This document shows, piece after piece, positions 1 through 10,893 of a DNA stretch of 64,000 nt (its first letter is position 1; the number at the start of each line of letters is the position of its first letter). Location of the stretch: contig JARKIP010000011.1 of assembly GCA_029990175.1 (NCBI GenBank), positions 4,712,001-4,776,000 of the forward strand. Reading direction: 5' to 3'. The notes under the pieces were generated by a model. The model had not been told where the DNA came from. It saw only the letters and a list, made by a program, of their open reading frames with translations, and did no database searches. This stretch comes from Petunia secreta. Lineage: Eukaryota > Streptophyta > Magnoliopsida > Solanales > Solanaceae. The position numbers and the translations under genes are program-made.

Positions 1-990
1 GGAAAGAAGGTGTGACACGCCAATAAGTTGGTCGTTGACAAGATGAAGAGTCCTATCATTCACTTGATGATGATGATGATGATCAATACTACTATTCAGT
101 AGAAGCTTAACAAAGAGGTCATATGGGCTGTGGTGGTCGATTTGGGAGAGGTCATCAAGGGAGAGTATTCCGTGAAGAGAACTATCATGACTATGGAGGT
201 CAAGGGGGAAAACAGAGGCATTGTAAAGAAGTTAGAAAATTGAACACCATCAAGATCAACCTTCCATCTTTTCAAGAAGGTTGTGATCTCGAGGAGTATC
301 TTGAATAGATTGTCAAAATAGAGAGAATTTCCAAATCAACATTCTGCAAGAAGCTATAAAGGTCAAGTATGCCATTACTCAATTTGAAGGTTATGATTCT
401 ACTTGGTGGGAATCCAAGCATAGGCAAAGGAAAACTCATAAACTACTTGCGGATGGTGGATGGATAACATTGAAAGCAATGATGGAAGATTGGTTTCTAC
501 CCAAGAACTACGATGAAGAGTTTCTCAGGAAATTCTACAACTTGAGGCAAGGAAGCAAAAGAGTTTGAAAAGACAAGGACAAGGGCTAACATTCATGATG
601 GGTACCGACTCCTTATTCCAAGGTTTTGTGGGGGATTGAATAGAGATATCTCTTCTCTAATGGAATTGCACTCTTGAAACCTTGTATAATGATTTTCAAG
701 CGGCGCTTAAGGTAGAGAAATGGCTCAAGTTGGACAAGTCTTACAAGTCCAAGGGGGCCACTTCAAATTGGAACAAAGGAAGAGACAATGTGAAGACCTA
801 TTCACAATGGGACAAAGCAAAGGAACTGAAGCAAGAAATTCAAGAGCCAATATGAAAAAGCCAAGATCAAAGATGAACCAAAAGTGGGAGGTAACAAAAC
901 TAAACCCGAAAGTATATCTTCCATTCAATGTTACAAATGCAACGGTCGAGGCCATGTGATGAAGGATTATCCCAATCAAAGAGCCATTGT
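1..990 (+). pseudogene. TE1 gag remnant (Ty3/gypsy)
   Basis: Degenerate gag of a Ty3/gypsy element whose 5' end is outside the window. In shifting frames one reads an RG-rich stretch (about 123-190), then the capsid-like start INLPSFQEG...LEEYLE, then WWESKHRQR and a segment around LKAMMEDWFLPKNYDEEF, typical of retrotransposon gag proteins that package element RNA. A zinc knuckle CYKCNGRGHVMKDYPN lies at about 929-975. It has C-X2-C-X4-H-X4, but the last cysteine is tyrosine (TAT), so RNA binding would be impaired. Several stops and frame changes (for example the stop at 306-308) show it is dead. It continues into the protease and RT remnants downstream. The lineage within Ty3/gypsy is not assigned. 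Confidence 0.75.
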
Positions 991-1015
991 TGCTTTATGA
1001 AATGGTGGTTATAAA

Positions 1016-1650
1016 ATGGATGATAGTGATGGAAAGGAGATAGATGGTGATGTTCCAGGTGACGATGACTTTAATGGGGAAGGAGAAGAAGGTGAGAATC
1101 TTGAAGATGAAAACGTTGCTTCTCTTGTTGTAAGGAGGATAATGGGGGTGCAAGTAAAGGAAGACTTGGATCAAAGGGAGAACTTATTTCATATTGATTG
1201 TAAGATCCAAGGTGCTATTTGCTCTCTTATTATTGATAGTGGGAGTTGTGTTAATGTAGCAAGTGCTTCTTTGATTGAACAACTCAAGCTTCCCACTAGG
1301 AAACGTCAAAAATCCTATAAGCTACAACGGTTGAATGAATGTAGGGAATTGAAGGTGACTAAGCAAGCTTTGATCAAATTCAAGTTTGGAACTACCATGA
1401 TGAGATATTGTTTGATGTAGTTCTAATGCAAGCTTGCCACATTTTGCTTGGTAGAACTTGGCAATATGATCGTTTGGCAAAGCATGATGGCAAGACTAGC
1501 AAGTATGCTTTGGAGGTGGAGGGGCGAAAGTATATACTTAACCCATTGACTCTGGTTTAAGTGAGTGAGGGGTATAGGAAGATGAGGGAGTTGAAGGAGA
1601 AAAGAGAGAAAGAAAAGAAAGAGGGAGTTAAATGGAGTAAAAGAGGTGGG
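1016..1650 (+). pseudogene. TE1 aspartic protease remnant
   Basis: Acidic linker (about 1016-1120) followed by a retropepsin-like segment: CSLIIDSGSCVNVAS carries the catalytic DSG at about 1225-1245, followed by ASLIEQLKLPT. The reading frame breaks at 1418-1420. The continuation in another frame contains HILLGRTWQYDR (about 1440-1475), the conserved LLGR-W end of the protease, then a lysine/glutamate-rich linker to the RT. In the family this enzyme cleaves Gag-Pol. Here the frameshift destroys it. Confidence 0.75.
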
Positions 1651-1959
1651 AGACAACATACAAATGAGTGAGGAAACAAAAAAAAGAGTGAGTGTGCTTT
1701 TGTCAAGTAAGGAATATTGGGATGAATTGGAGGAGGGGATGCCTTTGATCCTCCTCATGCACAAAGATCATGTTTTACTTACTAATGAACTAACCTCTTC
1801 TTTGCCTAGTTCTATTCTTCTCTTTTTCAAGGTTATGAAGACATCTTCTCCGAGGAGTTGCCTAGTAGATTGCCACCACGAAGAGGCATTGAGCATCAAA
1901 TTGACCTTGTTCCAGGTTCACAATTGCCCAACAAGGCTACCTGTAGAAGCAATCCGAAA

Positions 1960-3390
1960 GCCATAAAAGAACTTCAAAGACAAGTATAGGAGTTTCTTGA
2001 AAGAACACTTGTGAAAGAAAGCTTGAGTCCATGTGTGGTCCCGATCATCCTAGTGCCAAAGAAAGATGGGACTTGGCATATATGTGCAGATTGTAGAGCC
2101 ATCAAAAAGATAACAGTAAAGTATAATCATCCTATTCCTAGGTTAGATGATATGCTTGATGAAATATGCGGATCTCGTGTGTTCTCCAAGATTAATTTGA
2201 GGAATGGGAACCACCAAATCCGAATAAAATTGGGTGATGAGTGGAAGACGGCCTTCAAGACCAACTTTGGTCTTTATGAATGGCTTGTCATGCCTTTTGG
2301 CTTGACAAACGCTCCTTCAAACTTCATGAGGTTGATGAATCATGTGCTTAAATCTTTCATTGGGAAGTTTGTTGTAGTGTATTTTGATGACATTCTTATC
2401 TATAACAAATCCCTTGATGAACATGTTAATCATTTGAAACAAGTGTTTGATGTCTTGAGAAATGAGCAATTCTTTGCTAACTTGAAAAAGTGCTCATTTT
2501 GTGTTGATAAAGTTGTGTTTCTTGGCTTTGTGATAAGTGCAAATGGTGTGGAGGTTGACGAGACTAAGGTGGAGGCCATTAAGAACTGGCCCACTCCTAA
2601 AAGCATTGGTGATGTGAGAAGTTTCCATGGGTTGACAAGCTTTTATAAGAGGTTTGTAAGGGGATTTAATACCATAGCCGCACCGTTGAAAAAATTGATA
2701 AGTAAGGATAAGCCATTTGTGGGGGGTAAAGAATAAGAAGAAGCTTTTGTGAAATTGAAAGGAGTGCTTAGTTGTACACCTCTTCTTCAATTGCCTAATT
2801 TTGATAAAACCTTTGAGGTTGAGTGTCATGCAAGTGGAGTGGGAATTGGGGCCGTGTTGATGCAAGATCAAAAGCCCATTGCCTATTTTAGTGAGAAGCT
2901 AAAGGAGGTCACCGCCAAATACTCCACTTATTATAAGGAGGTTTATGCTTTGGCGAGGGCATTGGCCAATTGGAAACACTATCTATGGTCAAAGGAGTTT
3001 ATCATTAAAACCGACCATCAATCCTTGAAACACCTCAAATCCCAAGGGAACTTGAATATGAGGCATGCTAAATGGGTGGAATTCCTTAAAATATTTCCTT
3101 ATGTCATCGAATACAAAAAGGCGAAAGAAATGTGGTGGGGGACGCTTTGTCAAGGAAGTTTGTGCTTCAATCAAGAAGACATGTGATGTTGAACACTTTG
3201 GGATCCAAGCTCATGGGTTTTGAAAGTATGAAATAGATGTATGGTAATGACCCGAATTTTGGAGAGCTCTATGATACTTGTGAGTTGGTGGAAAGGGGAA
3301 GGAGGATCACTAGATTGTGTGGTGAGGAGGAGCAAAGTGAAGACAAAGAGAAGAGAGATTTCACAAATTTGAGGGGTTTTTGTTTAGAAA
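1960..3390 (+). pseudogene. TE1 reverse transcriptase and RNase H remnant
   Basis: The region 2011-2736 is open and encodes a clear Ty3/gypsy RT: ESLSPCVVPIILVPKKDGTW, then FSKINLRNGNHQIRIK, PFGLTNAP, and the catalytic box VVYFDDILIY at about 2377-2406, then FLGFVISANGVEVD. A stop codon (1987-1989) precedes it in frame and another ends it at 2734-2736. The frame then continues into the connection and RNase H domain (2749-3186), with LPNFDKTFEVECHASGVGIG, YALARALANWKHYLW and IKTDHQSLKHL. After about 3120 the frame shifts, and only scattered linker motifs remain before the TE2 insertion. YFDD and most RT motifs are retained, but neighbouring lesions exclude function. Confidence 0.9.
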
Positions 3391-3407
3391 TTGCAAGTTG
3401 TGTGTGC

Positions 3408-6400
3408 CGTTGACACCCAATTTTGTCCCTCCTGTTTTTAAAAGCAATAGTTTTCAATTTTTAAACACGAACGTGCGTTTATTCTTGCCCCATCCACCCT
3501 TTCATATTATCTTTTTGTAATATCCTGACCATCAGGGCCATTTTTAAAAGCACCCTCTCAAACCATAGCCGTTTTTACAAGACGTGCGCTTCCATTTTAA
3601 AATTTTTGCAATTACCTCTATTTTTGATAAAGTTACCCAATTCATTTTAAATCCTAAAATACATTTTTATACGCTTCCCTAGCTGTTTTATTGCTTTAAA
3701 TTTAATTCTCTAATTTTCATGTGGTTTTATACCCATTTTACACCATTTCTATACCTATTTTATAACAAATTATGCCTAATATACCCTACTTATACACTAT
3801 GTATACATATATACATATACACGTAATACCACACACACCCACACACATCAGCTTCGAATTTAACACCTCAGCATCGATGTGGCCTCATCCTGTCCCTTCA
3901 TTTCCTTGATCTAACGGCTGAGGATTAAAATTCCTAATTTACCCACACGACCCCAAAAGCCCTTCCCCTACCCTTATTTCCCCTCCAACCTCCCCGATTT
4001 CACTCTCTCTCTTCTCTCTCTTTGGCGACATGGATCGCCACCATTGTCGGGGTTTATTCCGGCCAATTTGGCCGGTGAAAATTGGGGAAAATAGTTTCAT
4101 TAAACTCTCCTCGTCATCCGCTACATAACCTATACACTTTTGATGGTGTTTGGACGAGGGCAAAACTCAATCTTTTGTTAACTGAATCGCCACCGCCGGG
4201 AAACGCCTCCGGCGGGGCTCCGTTTGTGTTGAACGAAAGGGGTAAGATTTTCTCCTTGCAACCTCAATTTGAGACAGGTCGATTTGACCCGACCCGGTTC
4301 GAAAATGGGTAACCCCTAATCCCTTTTGTTTGATTGCTTGAATTTGTGTGATAACATGCCTAAATTGCTTAATCTTATGTAAATTAACATGTCTATTTGC
4401 TATTTTGTCAATTGGTTAGGGTAAAATCCCATGAGTCTTGATTTTACCTAATGTATTGATTTAATTGAACAAATACTTTGAACTTTTGACTACATGTGTA
4501 TAGTATCTCCATATTTTTGTGCCTTGTGTCATTTATGTCTTCCTCTATATGCAAAGGTCAATAAGGGTTGAAGTTTGAGCATGATCCTCTGTGTTTCACG
4601 GCATGTTTGTCCTTTGATTATGACCTAATGTGTGACCTCTACGATTATGTGCTTAAAGTTAAAGTGGTAATCTGACTTAGCATGATTAGGGGATTCTGAA
4701 TTGAGCCTGTTGAAATTTTTGATTGAAATTAAGAAGGAAATTGTTTCCTGTGATTGGCAGTGTATCAATTAAAGCCGGATCGAAAATTTGTTAGGTTAAT
4801 GTATTGATTTCCATTACTGAATTAATTTGAGATATTTTTATATGCTAATTTTGAACCTAGACTATGTTGTGTTTAAGGAAGAGGAACTATATATGTCAGT
4901 GATTGAATTTGCCTTAAGTTTAGGGCTTTGATTAGTCTATACTTGGAAAGACACCCTAGATGACTGTTTTTAATTTTAGAAGGCAATATTCTTTGCCTTA
5001 TTTCTCCTTCTCCCGTTTGAAATTGAGCCCTCACCTCACACCTACTTAAACTGGCACTATTCTGCACATAGACACACAGAGGAACACAGTTTTTACTGAG
5101 AAAAAACAAAAAGCTACAGAGCACTTTTTCTCTGAAGCTTTAACACATCTCTTTCTCTAGTTCTCTTTTCTGGAAGGTGATTGCCCTGTTTGGTTGGTTT
5201 GGCTCTGTCTTGCAAATTCTAATCAACATTCACATTGGTTCTTTGTTCTTTTACTGTCAAAAGGTATCTCCTTTTCCTTCCTGATTACCTACTGCCTATG
5301 ATTCCCTATTTGTTTATGTCTGGATAATTTATTTATTTCATCTCGTCTAGTTTGGGTTAGTTGAACTGCCTATTTGTTTGAATAATGCATGCTCAGACTC
5401 TGTTTTAGTCCATGTCCTGTGACTTAGAGGATCCATTAGGATCATGCTAGTTCTTGTTAAATAAAAAGGCACTGGCTGCACCTTATTAATAAAGTTCCTG
5501 GTAGATTTTCTTGATCTGGGCAAGGTCCTGATCCAGGCCCTCATCTTTTCCTGTTCCCCTGCTAACCTTATTGCTTGCAGCTTTGTTTGGTCTCATACAG
5601 ACCATGTTATGTTCCATTGTTTACAGGAGAACCCCGAGGTTCAATAGGGTCAATGATCAGACCCTCTAAGCTGGTTCTGATGATTCTAGAATTATAGACC
5701 TTTGACTATTATGAGGGCGCCTCTGACTTTTAAGAAACAAGGCACTTCCCTTTGGCCATTACCCTTTTCCTTATGCTTTTTTCCTTAGGAACTGTCCCCA
5801 GTTTGTATAATTGTTAAGTGTCCTGTTTGTATCCTTTAAAACAGGGTGTACAACAGCAATGTTGCGCAAATGGGCTACCCAGGAGCCACTCTCTTTACTC
5901 TCTTCCTCCCTATGTGTGACTGCATCACGTTTATGCTTGCGAAAAATAATTTTGATTGTCGTTTGATAATGTCTTCTATGTAAAACTGGTCGGTTTCAAC
6001 AACATGTTTAAAATCCTATCCCTACTGAAAGGTCTTACTTATAAAATGCATCAGAAGCATGACAGTTCGCATTACAATCTGAAATCTTGAGTTAAATAGG
6101 GGCTATATGTGTTATAATTGTCTAAATGGGAGTGTTTCTGAAAATTAAATTCGCCCCTCTTTTGCATACACAGTCTGGGCCCAAAACTATTTTCAAAAAG
6201 GGGTCCTTTATGTGCATAAAACCAATTTTGACTACTCTAACGCTCCTATACACTAATCTAATAGTGTATAGGGGTGTATAAAGTATTTGGGGTCACTTAT
6301 ACACTTTAAAGTATTTTTTTAGAGTTATGACTATTGTTTGAATCATATATTTGCATGTTTATACTTATACATATATATTTTATGTGCGACAACCTTTTAT

Positions 6401-7140
6401 TTGCATTTGCGTGCTTCCGTGAAACCTATTTTTGAAAATAGCCCCCTCGTCTATATATATCCTTCAAAAACTGACCCCAAAACATAAAAAACCATTAAGG
6501 TTAGTGCTTAACAATTAATGACGAGTCACACCGACCCTAAATGGCCAATATTTCATTCTTAAAATAACACCCATCCGGTTTGGTACAAATCTGAAACTGG
6601 TTTGCAAAACTGCCTATTTATGCAAAGATGTTTTAAAAATGCTAGAATTGCATGACTAGTCTGAATTTGAGTGCTATTGCATGATTGAATTATGTTTATG
6701 ACTAGACATTTATATTAGATGCCCTAAAATGCAATTAGGCTTACATATACGCCGTATTTGAAATCTATTTGTAAGTGTAAATTAAATTGCGTAGACATGT
6801 TATATTCTTGAGCCAAATGCTAGATTAACCTCTCAAGTTAGTATTTATGATAATATGCACTATTTTCATCCCAAAAGATAGACTCGGATGGGAACCACCT
6901 TTCGTGGGACTCGGGGAAGTGCCTAACACCTTCTTCCCCGAGTCATTTGGACTTCTTACCCTTTAGAATCTCTAGAATAGATTAGTATGACTTATTGAAC
7001 TTAACCTTAGATACTTAAGTGGCCTAATACACCTTAGAAACTATATTAGGTGGCGACTCCAACACTCAACTCAAACGAGTTTACCCAGTCAAATTCAAAA
7101 CCCGACTCGCCTCGAGTTGAGTCCAAAATCGGGTATGACA
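3408..7140 (+). mobile_element. TE2: solo LTR (3.7 kb) inserted in TE1
   Basis: A 3,733-bp block with no retroelement coding sequence. It is flanked by the direct repeat TGTGC at 3403-3407 and 7141-7145. Removing the block and one repeat restores the TE1 reading CVPNSFWRELFVREAH across the junction. The block starts CGTTGACACCCAATTTTG, which looks like a decayed TGTTGACACC terminus, and ends GGGTATGACA. This is a TG...CA LTR with the first T changed to C. Near its right end are AGGTGGCGACTCC and a hairpin around GTGCCTAACACC, features I associate with Tat/Ogre LTRs (from memory). A small open frame at 4082-4312 has no recognisable product. The most economical reading is a solo LTR left by LTR-LTR recombination. 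Confidence 0.8.
6908..6944 (+). terminator. Hairpin in TE2 LTR, probable R-region or 3'-end structure
   Basis: Perfect 12-bp inverted repeat GACTCGGGGAAG (6908-6919) / CTTCCCCGAGTC (6933-6944) with a 13-nt loop TGCCTAACACCTT. The same kind of stem around GTGCCTAACACCTTC recurs in LTRs of Tat/Ogre-type elements (recalled, not searched). It could mark the transcript 3' end. The role is inferred. Confidence 0.45.
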
Positions 7141-7145
7141 TGTGC

Positions 7146-7553
7146 CTAACTCTTTTTGGAGGGAGTTATTTGTGAGGGAGGCTCATGATGGAGGTTTTAT
7201 AGGGCATTTTTGAGTGAGAAAGACTATTGAGATCCTCAAGGAGCAATTTTAGGATGAAGGTTGATGTTGCAAAAGTGTGCGACCAATGTTTGGAGTAAAA
7301 ATAAGCTAAGTCGAAACTACTTCCACATGATTTATTCTCACCCCTTCCCACCCCTTTGGATCCTTGGCTTGACATTTCTATAGATTTTGTGCTTGGCATG
7401 CCTAGGACCAAAAGAGGAAAAGATAGCATTTTTGTGGTAGTTGATAGATTTTTCAAAACGGCACATTTCATTCCTTGTCATAAAAGTAATGATGCATCCC
7501 ATGTTTCTAACTTATTTGTTGAGCATGTGCTTAAACTGCATGGAGTTCCTAAA
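7146..7553 (+). pseudogene. TE1 integrase, first part
   Basis: Continuation of TE1 pol after TE2. The start reads ELFVREAHDGGFIGHF (integrase N-terminal region, the H of the HHCC zinc finger side). After decay, 7356-7556 is open: WLDISIDFVLGMPRTKRG and DSIFVVVDRFFKTAHF. The Asp in SIDFV is the first Asp of the DDE catalytic core. The frame is cut at GVPK, exactly at the TE3 insertion site. The missing part (TIVSDRD...) resumes at 17609. Confidence 0.88.
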
Positions 7554-8216
7554 TGACACGACCTGAAATCCGGTTAGGCCGTGCGGACACCCGACATCCT
7601 CCACTAGACCCGTCGGGCGAACCCTTACCAATTAAGTTAGGAAAATAAATATAATAATTCATAAATAAGGACAAGACTTAAAAATAACACTGACATACTG
7701 ATACCTCTAAGCTGTACAAAAGAAATTATAGCTGATTACCCATCATACTAGGTTTAGGGCTATCCAGACTAGACATCTAAGAGTACAAAAGAAGACAGAT
7801 ACCTCCTGAAGGGAGCAAATTGCAACTGAAATAATACACATAAAACTGGTGGCCATCCTGAATAAAAGCTGGCTCACCCTGACAGATGAAGTCGTCGTCG
7901 CTCCTGAACAACGTGGCGAACTCAATCCTGGAGCGAACCTGCCGAAACGAAATAGATAGACAAGAAACAAAAAAACCAAACAAGGGTGAGTCAAAAGGAC
8001 TCAATAAGTGGGGCAGACTAGCCACCTCAAAGAATAGGATAGCTAGCCAGGGAGAAAAGAAACAGATAAACCAAATTCCTCTTATTTAAATTATGAAAAG
8101 GTAGAGTCAGATAATAACTAGAAACACGTATGGAATCACAAACTATTCAACAACCAGGAACGTCAGATATCAAGAACATATAGGTATCCCGAACACATCA
8201 ACAATCAGAAATACAT

Positions 8217-8385
8217 CCTGTTGCGGCGTGCAACCCGATCCATATATTCATTCTGTTGCGGTGCGCAACCCGATCCATAAATTTATACCGCTGCGACGTG
8301 CAAACCGATCCATATATTTATACCGCTACGACGTGGAACCGGTCCATATATTTATACTGTTGTGGCGTGCAGCCCGATCCCCGCA
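8217..8385. repeat. Minisatellite of about 35 bp, 5 units (left TE3 LTR)
   Basis: Five imperfect units of the pattern CTGTTGCGGCGTGCAACCC followed by GATCCATATATTTATA. The same array is present in the right LTR at about 15004-15168, so it predates the insertion. Confidence 0.85.
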
Positions 8386-8560
8386 ACCTAGAATATGAGC
8401 CAGAAATATATAGACAAATAAGCAATGCACGTATAAGCAGAACAGTAGTTATGTACCACAAGTCTACGCAATGGTATGAAATGAAATGAAATGATAGGAG
8501 ATGAAATGAAATGAAATATAATGCAAAGGGTCACATGTGCCCGTCATCCCATCCCGAAGC

Positions 8561-8892
8561 GGAATACTCCTACATTCGAGGGGAATCTAATCTGATAACC
8601 AACTGGAGCGGAATACTCCTGCTCCTGGGGCGGAATACTCCTGCACCCGATATAATATAAACCAGAGGCGGAATACTCCTGCACTCTCTTGGGGCGGTAT
8701 ACTCCTGCACCCGATATACTGCAAAACTGAGGCGGAATACTCCTGCACTCTCCTGGGACGGAATACTCCTACCCTCAATATGACACAATGGAGCGGAATA
8801 CTCCTGCTCCTGGGGCGGAATACTCCTACCCTCAATATGATACAATGGAGCGGAATACTCCTGCTCCTGGGGCGGAATACTCCTGCACCGAA
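8561..8892. repeat. GCGGAATACTCCTG minisatellite (left TE3 LTR)
   Basis: About eleven copies of the core GCGGAATACTCCTG (variants GGTATACTCC and ACTCCTACC), separated by short spacers such as CTCCTGGG, CACCCGATAT and ACCCTCAATATGA. Spacers repeat in the array, so it is a higher-order minisatellite, not a CRISPR. The matching array in the right LTR is at about 15345-15672. Confidence 0.9.
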
Positions 8893-10011
8893 TATGATAT
8901 GCAATGAATGCATATGAATGGCGCATATGAATGCAATGTAATGCAATAATAACCCTTCACCGGTGTGGGACTCTCATCGACAGCCGGAGAGTACATGCCA
9001 ACTCACGGCCAGAATACAATGCTCCGATCCTCAATGCAATACCAACAACAGAACATAACATTTAATATACAATGTAAATCCAAAGCTAAAGCGTAATGAG
9101 TACGCCTATCGGCAGCTACACACGTAAGGAACACGTGGTAGAAAATCCACGAGGCCAAGTGCCTCCAAAGAAATGGGTATAAACACTTACCTTGTTATAA
9201 AGTTAGTTCAGTTACTCAACAACCGCTTTATCCTTTGGATTCACTGCCAAACGATCCTGCTGTATTCAATAAGCAGAAAACGATATCAAATAAGGCTAAA
9301 GGCTTCATTCCCCGCATCTTAGGGTAATCCAGTTAGGAACCTGATACCCACGCGACCGGACTGTGGGTCCAATGTCCAGCCTCTATGTGGGACTCCAAAT
9401 CACACATAACATGATCACAATATAAGTATAAGCATGTATGAGGTATAACACATGTGGAAACAATAGATATGGACTCAAAGGAATGAGAAGAAAACTCTGG
9501 ATAGAATTATAGACACAACCTAGAACTCAGAATTTGTCCAACTCTTTGAATTTCCATAAAATTTTCGGCAGAGTTTCCCCTGAAACTGGATGATCCGCAT
9601 ATCAGAACCAGCACTATACTACACAGGGGAATTGATACCCGGATAAACTGATAACATAAACATGTTAAATGGATAACAAGATGATACAACTGGATGACAT
9701 AACAAATCCGCAGGTAGAATGTCTGGACAGCACCACTGTCCTAAATTTCAACCTAATTTCCAGAGTGTAGATCAAAGTTATAGATTTCTTGTTCTTCATG
9801 AAAGTTTTAGATATATGTCTTAGGGTTCCAGGGAATCTTTAAGCATCTCAATATCAATTTTATACAAGGAGTTATGATCAATATACTAACAGATGTCCGA
9901 AGATAAAAACAATTTTCCAGATTTTGAAACGTTTTGTCTTGCTGATTCGGACATCTTTCACCTTGGATTTTAGTACCAAATTAAGTATATACAAGGTTTC
10001 GTTGATACCAT

Positions 10012-10149
10012 ACAAGTTTCTCACAAGAAAAACTAAGTTTAGAACTAAGAAAAGCTTCAAAAGCTAAAAGATACATGCATACAAGTTTCTCACAAGAAAA
10101 ACTAAGTTTAGAACTAAGAAAAGCTTCAAAAGCTAAAAGATACATGTCT
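10012..10149. repeat. 69-bp tandem duplication private to the left TE3 LTR
   Basis: The 69-bp unit beginning ACAAGTTTCTCACAAG occurs at 10012-10080 and again at 10081-10149. The right LTR has a single copy (about 16806-16872). This accounts for most of the length difference between the LTRs (3,325 versus 3,262 bp). Confidence 0.9.
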
Positions 10150-10878
10150 TGCCAAAAGAAAAGTTTAGTCTTACATACCTTTGATGTTTCTTGCTTCTAA
10201 ACCTTGTTTTCCTCGAATTCAACACCTTCTAAAGCTTAAACAAGCTATAATACAACATTTAGGTACTTTACTTAGCCATGAAGTAATTCTAAAACTCAAG
10301 CTATAGACGAAATTGAAGGTAGCATAACGTTACCTTAATCGCGTAGAGTATTTTAACGCAATCTGTTTTCAATTTCGAGTTACGATTGACGTCCTTCCTT
10401 CAAAATCATCAAAGGGGCTTAAACCTTCAACAACACACTGTTTCTATCGTTTATATTCTGGAAAATGACGAAAAGAAGACATGTTTTTCCTTTTATACTC
10501 GAAACATTTCAGTTCTAGCCCTCTTTTGCGCTTATGTCCCTTTTTCTGGCCTGATTTCTTATGCTCGTATCTTTTTATCTATACGTTGTATGAATAAACC
10601 GTCAAAAGTGTTGGAAACTAAACTCCAAGACCTTCAATTTGGTATATGATATGTCCCAAAAAGACTTCATATAACACACGAAATTAATTGCTGAAAAGGC
10701 TTCGTTACAAGGCAATTCATTAGTCGGTTTTTCCGTAACTTAAATCCGACTTTTCCCAAACTTTATATTCAATATATAAACATCTTATAGGGTAATATTA
10801 TGACTTTAAACTCACTTAAATCATTCTTAACATGTCATTAGAATGATATACGTCACTTTGGGCATACGGGGTGTAACA

Positions 10879-10893
10879 ATCTTCCCCCGTTAG
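10879..10893 (-). promoter_or_regulatory. TE3 polypurine tract
   Basis: On the minus strand TTCCTAACGGGGGAAGAT directly abuts the LTR start TGTTACACC. This is the normal position of the plus-strand primer in LTR elements and fixes the element's orientation. Confidence 0.8.

Larger units (their letters stand above)
7554..10878 (-). repeat. TE3 left LTR (3' LTR in element sense)
   Basis: 3,325-bp long terminal repeat, near-identical to 14342-17603. It begins on the + strand TGACACGACC and ends GGGGTGTAACA. It contains a 35-36-bp minisatellite (8217-8385), GAAAT-type microsatellites (about 8475-8520), a GCGGAATACTCCTG minisatellite (8561-8892), and a 69-bp tandem duplication absent from the other LTR. 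The peptides that appear as ORFs at 8570-8946 are translations of the minisatellite, not genes. Confidence 0.93.

Noticed and set aside
4082..4312. 76-codon ORF in TE2
   Set aside because: Lies inside an LTR, no recognisable domain, no second evidence.
8561..8892. Possible CRISPR-like array
   Set aside because: Plant nuclear DNA, core of only 14 bp, spacers repeated, and the same array is in both LTRs. It is a minisatellite.
8570..8946. Two overlapping minus ORFs with repeated RSIPP/GVFRP peptides (and the like at 15319-15755)
   Set aside because: They are translations of the LTR minisatellite GCGGAATACTCCTG in two frames. No domain, no start context, inside an LTR.
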